The notes under the pieces were generated by a model. It was given only the letters and a program-made list of their open reading frames with translations, made no database searches and was not told where the DNA came from. Positions 8,401-11,101 of a stretch of DNA of 11,101 nucleotides are shown here, one piece after another. The translations under genes were made by a program, and so were the position numbers. Position 1 is the first letter of the stretch, and each line of letters opens with the position of its first letter. This DNA is from JBKHBQ01 sp046542305 (GTDB taxonomy: Bacteria; Bacteroidota; Bacteroidia; Bacteroidales; 4484-276), in NCBI GenBank assembly GCA_046542305.1, contig JBKHBQ010000123.1:1-11101 (forward strand), read 5' to 3'.

Positions 8401-9220
8401 TTTTGTGCGAAAACCTGAAAAGCATGGGCTCGTATTTCCAGATGTCGGCACCGGTGGCGTAAAAGATAAAATAATCGCCTTCGTCAAAACTATTGTCGCC
8501 GCCATCAAAAACCTGAATGGCACGCTCCTGAAGATCATCATACCTGAAGGCCTCATTGCTCTCGGGCAACATGCCGCCGCCATTGCCGTAGAGGCAGATA
8601 TCGGAAGATTTCAGCCCGCTCATGTCTATTCCCATTTCCGACATTTCCGTCCAGGTTATTTTATAAAGACCCGTTTCAGCAACCCTGATTTTGTACCAGT
8701 CGCCGGTTGCAAGCACCGAATTGTCTGCAAAATTGTTCTGCGCATTTCCGGCTTTGTAAGGTTCTTTAATTGTGAGCGTCAGCTCGAAGGATATCAGTTT
8801 TTCATATTTCCCGGTTTCCATATTGAGGCGGAAGGGCAGCAGCCGGACAATGGCGTAGCTTTGTCCTCTGGCGCGCGAAACCTTTACCTCCGGTTTCACC
8901 TGATGGCCTATCTCAGGAAGGTTGTTCATTATCAGCAACTCGCTGTTGGTAAGCGCAACGTACCGGGGATTTGCCAACGTTGCATCCATTTTCAAAGCGA
9001 ATTGGTCAATCCTGATCTTATGTTCAAAATATGGCAGGTAATCCTCGTGGTACACGGCGTTTTCGAAATGCAGCAGTCTGATAACCGAACTGTCGGGCTG
9101 CACGATTTCCTGTGGTGAAGTCCAGCGCAGATCGAACGAATAGCTGTCGCCTTCGGCGCGAAGCAGCAACGGAAGACAAATCAGCAACAGCGATATGATG
9201 ATGACGGAAGAATTTTTCAT
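5414..9220 (-). CDS. porU: PorU family T9SS sortase, promoter-proximal tandem copy
   Basis: This is a second complete C25-family PorU, first gene of the leftward unit, with the same role: cleaving T9SS C-terminal signals and attaching cargo at the cell surface. From the chosen ATG (9220-9218) it has 1268 residues. The start MKNSSVIIISLLLICLPLLL gives a normal signal peptide ending near RAEG. ATGs at 9232 and 9280 are in frame, but the longest form adds a polar stretch before the hydrophobic core that does not fit a signal peptide. No Shine-Dalgarno decides the matter. Numbered from 9220, the C25 domain shows LLLFGDASYDFKNR, DIGIGRLVV, NYTGHGGE with His779, and ITATCEFARYD with Cys813. GIGHDI follows, and a FlgD-like T9SS type A C-terminal domain runs from about residue 1174 (NYPNPF) to KKLVISR. 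The whole domain plan matches the downstream copy. Between the catalytic His and Cys, 22 of 35 aligned residues are identical, so the duplication is old or strongly diverged. The TGA stop lies 39 bp from the next gene's start. Confidence 0.92.
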   Translation of the reverse strand: MKNSSVIIISLLLICLPLLLRAEGDSYSFDLRWTSPQEIVQPDSSVIRLLHFENAVYHEDYLPYFEHKIRIDQFALKMDATLANPRYVALTNSELLIMNNLPEIGHQVKPEVKVSRARGQSYAIVRLLPFRLNMETGKYEKLISFELTLTIKEPYKAGNAQNNFADNSVLATGDWYKIRVAETGLYKITWTEMSEMGIDMSGLKSSDICLYGNGGGMLPESNEAFRYDDLQERAIQVFDGGDNSFDEGDYFIFYATGADIWKYEPMLFRFSHKKNIYSDYAYYFITTDKGPGKRVQNLTPGGETPNYVSTTFNDYAFHELEELNLIGSGREWYGELFDLQTSYDFSFNFPNLHAASSHYFKARVVAKAELSSAYLATVDDSTFTIAVDRTLDDPEGEYAKAVVKENRFLASGDDIDVNLQYNKSTNSAQGWLDYIELNVVRKSIFTGGQMSFRDVSAKGSSKIAEFNLSNVNQDVTVWEVSDPLNAQKIQATYSGSTLKYVLPSPNVREFVAFDGSSFLTAEFVEQVPNQNLHGLGTIDYVIVSHPDFLDQAVRLRDFHSAQSGLRTVVVTPQQVYNEFSSGAQDITAIKDLMRMLYERGGESNGPKYLLLFGDASYDFKNRIEIQHNFVPTFESQNSLHYIHSYATDDYFGYLDPEEGTHSSDLLDIGIGRLVVTTAEEAEVAVNKIIHYATSPESMGDWRNVITFVADDENGNTHLKQADQLANFIDSTYHEYNIDKIYIDAYIQESTPGGQRYPTVNSAINTRMEKGSMIMNYTGHGGEVGWAHERILENSDIYNWSNYNRLAVFITATCEFARYDDPNRTSAGEYVFLNPNGGGIALFTTSRATYGGSNFSLNLPLYQYAFQKTNGEYYAMGDLIRLAKLESSSSSNDKKFILLGDPALKMAYPDYRVETLNINYEQALETPDTLRALSKVTISGRIVDADGKLVPSFNGTLQATVFDKESEVTTLGQDDGSYERTFMLRKNTIYKGKNQVNNGEFSFSFIVPKDIAYNYGYGKISYFAENGEKSANGYYENIIIGGSDHTASIDNSGPLISLFMNDTLFQSGDITGPNPILLAKVFDENGINTVGNGIGHDIVAILNGDTENPYKLNEFYESDFGSYKSGSVMFPFSGLPSGDHELKFKIWDVFNNSSEASLRFTVVADDQVAIENLINYPNPFINETYFTFNHNHARSELDVVIRIFDFSGRQVAELQHNNVSGGFHTTPIRWDGTSQGGHRLKGGLYIYQVQVTDDEGHTFSAVKKLVISR

Positions 9221-9405
9221 TTTGCGAAGCATTGAATCTGACCTTGCTTGCTGAACAGTAATGAATTTGTTTATGTTCATAATGATGATTTTGATTGACC
9301 TGCCCGGACCGGTATTCCGGAGTAATAATTTTCTATTAAAGAAAAACTGAAATTAAAAAACGTCCTGAATTCCTCAATATTGCAAATCGTTAGCGTAATT
9401 GGATC

Positions 9406-9427
9406 AAAGCGCTTTAACAAGCTTTAA
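9406..9427. repeat. Palindrome plus direct repeat in the divergent promoter region
   Basis: AAAGCGCTTT at 9406-9415 is a perfect 10-bp palindrome. GCTTTAA occurs at 9411-9417 and again at 9421-9427, exactly one helical turn apart (10 bp). A palindrome overlapped by a phased direct repeat between divergent genes is the shape of a regulator binding site. No known motif is recognised, and in AT-rich sequence a 10-bp palindrome can arise by chance. Confidence 0.3.
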
Positions 9428-9461
9428 TCTTTTGCCGGGGGTCATCCTGTTTTCTAATGTT

Positions 9462-9469
9462 TATTTTTG
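9462..9469 (+). promoter_or_regulatory. Candidate -7 promoter element for the PorP/SprF-gldJ unit
   Basis: TATTTTTG matches the Bacteroidota -7 consensus TAnnTTTG exactly and faces the rightward genes. Transcription from it would begin near 9475, leaving an 80-nt leader before the ATG at 9555. The nearest upstream TTTG (9431-9434) is 27 bases away, longer than the usual spacing of about 19-21, so the -33 box is poor. Position in the divergent intergenic region makes it more believable than an isolated match. Confidence 0.45.
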
Positions 9470-9554
9470 TTTCTCCAGCGCGGGGATTAAAATATCCGCA
9501 ATGTAAAAGAGTTATTTAACAGACGAAAGGTTGCGTCGCAGGTTGCTTGGAGGC

Positions 9555-10532
9555 ATGTTAAAAAAAAAGAAATCCATACTGCTGTTGTTTTTTGTTGTGA
9601 TAACCGGGCCCTTTATGCTTCACAGCCAGGACCTGACCTATTCGCAGTTTTATGCCAATCCGCTGTACCTCAATCCGGCGCTTGCCGGTGCAGAATCCTG
9701 CCCGCGAATTCATTTAAACTACCGCAATCAATGGCCATCGCTACCCGGTGCATTTGTGTCCTACGCGGCTTCGTTCGACGGATATTCCGATTTTTTGCAC
9801 GGAGGCTACGGCATTCAGTTCGATTACAACAAAGCCGGCGAGGCTGCCATTTCCAGAATGGCGGTCAATGCCATGTATGCTTACCGTTTGCTGATTTCGG
9901 AAAAATTTACAGGACATCTCGCCGTTCAGGCCGGATACGGGCAGCGAAGCCTGCAGTGGAAGGAGCTGATATTTGCCTCGGGCAACAATCCCGCCACCGA
10001 CGATCCGGATTTTACAGGAAATCTCAGCTACCTCGATTTTGCCACCGGCTTTTTGATCGGCTACGGAGAGAAATATTTTTTCGGCGGTGCGGTTCATCAT
10101 TTGTCGCAGCCTGATATTGCCTTTGCCGGCAACGGGGAGTTTCCCCTCAACATGAAGATCACCGTGCACGGAGGTGCCAATGTTGGAGGCGAACGCCGCC
10201 GCGGCCGCTCCGGAGGTGCTCAGGTGATGATCTCTCCCAATGTCCTCTATCAGCAGCAGGGGCAATACCGGCACCTGAACCTGGGCTCTTATTTCACGGT
10301 GGAACCTTTTGTGGCAGGCATCTGGTATCGTCATGCCTTCGAAAATCCCGATGCGGTGATTATTTCGCTCGGCCTCAGTGGTGAACAGTACCGGATCGGG
10401 TACAGCTACGATTATACCCTGTCGGGCTTGTCAAATGCCTCCGGCGGAGCGCACGAAATATCGCTTGCATGGATTTTTGATTGCGATAAAAAAAGAAAAA
10501 GACCCAGAGCAATAAAATGTCCCACATTTTAG
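9555..10532 (+). CDS. PorP/SprF family type IX secretion system membrane protein
   Basis: PorP/SprF proteins are outer-membrane beta-barrels. In the T9SS they link the periplasmic motor and ring to the outer membrane, and some paralogues serve particular cargo proteins such as the adhesin SprB. From the ATG at 9555 the product has 325 residues, typical of the family. A signal peptide starts MLKKKKS and probably ends before Gln25 (HS/QD). The family hallmark QFYANPLYLNPALAG is at residues 31-45. Barrel-like repeats with GYGIQFDYNKAG follow, and the basic, Cys-containing tail DKKRKRPRAIKCPTF resembles tails seen on relatives. An in-frame TTG at 9531 would add eight residues (MRRRLLGG) and is less likely. 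GGAGG at 9549-9553 is only one base from the ATG, too close for normal Shine-Dalgarno pairing. Nine A residues (9560-9568) sit just inside the gene. gldJ follows after 28 bp on the same strand, so the two are probably co-transcribed. I cannot tell core PorP from a cargo-specific SprF paralogue, so no symbol is given. Confidence 0.88.
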   Translation: MLKKKKSILLLFFVVITGPFMLHSQDLTYSQFYANPLYLNPALAGAESCPRIHLNYRNQWPSLPGAFVSYAASFDGYSDFLHGGYGIQFDYNKAGEAAISRMAVNAMYAYRLLISEKFTGHLAVQAGYGQRSLQWKELIFASGNNPATDDPDFTGNLSYLDFATGFLIGYGEKYFFGGAVHHLSQPDIAFAGNGEFPLNMKITVHGGANVGGERRRGRSGGAQVMISPNVLYQQQGQYRHLNLGSYFTVEPFVAGIWYRHAFENPDAVIISLGLSGEQYRIGYSYDYTLSGLSNASGGAHEISLAWIFDCDKKRKRPRAIKCPTF

Positions 10533-10560
10533 TTAATACCACTGTTTTGTAAAAAATCTA

Positions 10561-11101
10561 ATGAAGATGCCAAGAAATCAGCAGTTATTAAGTCTTTTAG
10601 CTATCTTATTCATTTCCGTTGGAATTACTTCCTGTAAGGGCATTTTCGGTACCAAAAACAAGGTATCGCCCACCACAGGATGGGAATATAACAATCCGCA
10701 GAACGGCGGTTTTGAAGTATCGAAAGTAAATGAACAGGAAACCGGTCCCGGTCTTGTGTTTATTGAAGGCGGTACTTTTGTAATGGGCCAAACCGGCGAA
10801 GATCCGCTTTACGAATACAATAATCCGGCACGGAGGATAACGGTGCGTTCGTTTTACATGGACGAAACCGAGGTGACCAACCTGGATTACCTCGAGTACC
10901 TGTACTGGCTCAGCCGCGTATTCGGCGAGAGCTATCCCGAGGTATACCGCAAAGCCCTGCCCGATACATTGGTCTGGCGTGAACGTCTGGCATACAACGA
11001 GCCGCTGGCAAATCTTTACCTGCGCCATCCTTCGTACCACGACTATCCGGTGGTGGGCGTCAGTTGGACACAGGCCAACGATTACTGCTCATGGCGTTCC
11101 G
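10561..11101 (+). CDS. gldJ: Gliding motility / T9SS lipoprotein GldJ, N-terminal part (runs off right edge)
   Basis: GldJ is an outer-membrane lipoprotein facing the periplasm. It is needed for gliding and type IX secretion in Flavobacterium, where it stabilises GldK. It has the fold of formylglycine-generating enzymes (sulfatase-modifying factor) without being known as such an enzyme. The visible 180 codons begin with a type II signal peptide whose lipobox ITSC puts the lipidated residue at Cys25. The GldJ-type linker TTGWEYNNPQNGGFE (38-52) follows. The FGE-like domain begins with TGPGLVFIEGGTFVMG (61-76), RSFYMDETEVTNLDYLEYL and HPSYHDYPVVGVSW. These blocks fit GldJ better than the paralogue GldK, which lacks the TGW...GGF linker as I recall it. 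ATG 10561 is used; ATG 10567 (third codon) is equally possible. The residues after Cys25 (KGIFGTKNK) lack the acidic run that marks surface-exported lipoproteins in some Bacteroidota, consistent with the inner leaflet. The gene probably shares a transcript with the PorP/SprF gene 28 bp upstream. Confidence 0.9.
   Translation, partial: MKMPRNQQLLSLLAILFISVGITSCKGIFGTKNKVSPTTGWEYNNPQNGGFEVSKVNEQETGPGLVFIEGGTFVMGQTGEDPLYEYNNPARRITVRSFYMDETEVTNLDYLEYLYWLSRVFGESYPEVYRKALPDTLVWRERLAYNEPLANLYLRHPSYHDYPVVGVSWTQANDYCSWRS

Larger units (their letters stand above)
9221..9554. other. Divergent intergenic region between porU and the PorP/SprF gene
   Basis: This 334-bp stretch separates the leftward porU-porV unit from the rightward PorP/SprF-gldJ unit and must carry promoters for both. 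It is mostly AT-rich. One exact -7 element faces right (9462-9469). Facing left, the best I found is TAACGATTTG, read on the minus strand around 9383-9392. It has four rather than two bases between TA and TTTG and so is not a strict match. A 10-bp palindrome and a short direct repeat lie near the middle (9406-9427). A small hairpin (CCGGA 9304-9308 with TCCGG 9316-9320) lies in the probable porU leader. If translation of porU begins at 9280 instead of 9220, the region is 60 bp shorter. I see no RNA gene or small ORF of note in it. Confidence 0.6.

Noticed and set aside
8162..9118. A 318-codon open frame on the plus strand opposite the start of the upstream porU
   Set aside because: It lies wholly antisense to a gene with a clear family match. 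Its translation has no recognisable domain or signal, and its openness follows from the codon use of porU on the other strand.
9304..9320. Small inverted repeat CCGGA/TCCGG as a terminator
   Set aside because: The stem is only 5 bp, has no T run on either strand immediately after it, and lies in the porU leader and not after a gene.
9741..10334. A 197-codon minus-strand frame opposite the PorP/SprF gene
   Set aside because: It is antisense to a well-supported gene with the PorP hallmark motif, and its product matches nothing I recognise.
10606..11040. A 144-codon minus-strand frame near the right edge
   Set aside because: It is antisense to gldJ, whose lipobox and FGE-like motifs are clear on the plus strand.

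Overview
The window comes from a member of the Bacteroidota. Five of its six genes are recognisable parts of the type IX secretion system (T9SS), which is confined to this phylum. Base composition looks balanced, roughly half G+C by eye. Start codons mostly lack Shine-Dalgarno sequences, which is usual for the phylum. Genus cannot be assigned from this sequence.

Leftward (minus-strand) unit, read from right to left. A PorU family C25 peptidase/sortase (9220 to 5414) is followed after 39 bp by a second full-length PorU paralogue (5374 to 1544). PorV, the outer-membrane beta-barrel shuttle and anchor of the PorU complex, follows (1452 to 253). A strong intrinsic terminator (198-228) ends the unit. 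The 5' part of ispF (isoprenoid MEP pathway, 155 to the left edge) comes next and runs off the window. It is a housekeeping gene, apparently outside the T9SS transcription unit.

Rightward (plus-strand) unit. A PorP/SprF family outer-membrane protein (9555-10532) is followed 28 bp later by the 5' part of gldJ (10561 to the right edge), a lipoprotein with a formylglycine-generating-enzyme-like fold. The two units diverge from a 334-bp AT-rich intergenic region holding one good Bacteroidota -7 promoter match, a 10-bp palindrome and a short direct repeat.

How the genes fit together. T9SS cargo carries a C-terminal signal domain and crosses the outer membrane through the SprA/Sov translocon. PorV collects it and passes it to PorU, which removes the signal and attaches the cargo to a surface lipid. 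GldJ (with GldK/GldN) and PorP/SprF proteins belong to the periplasmic and outer-membrane ring assembly. The window therefore joins a cargo-processing module to a core-assembly module around one divergent promoter region. The system itself is known. The least ordinary feature is the tandem pair of complete PorU genes, both with an intact His/Cys dyad and C-terminal domain. I saw no RNA genes, CRISPR arrays, insertion sequences or broken genes.
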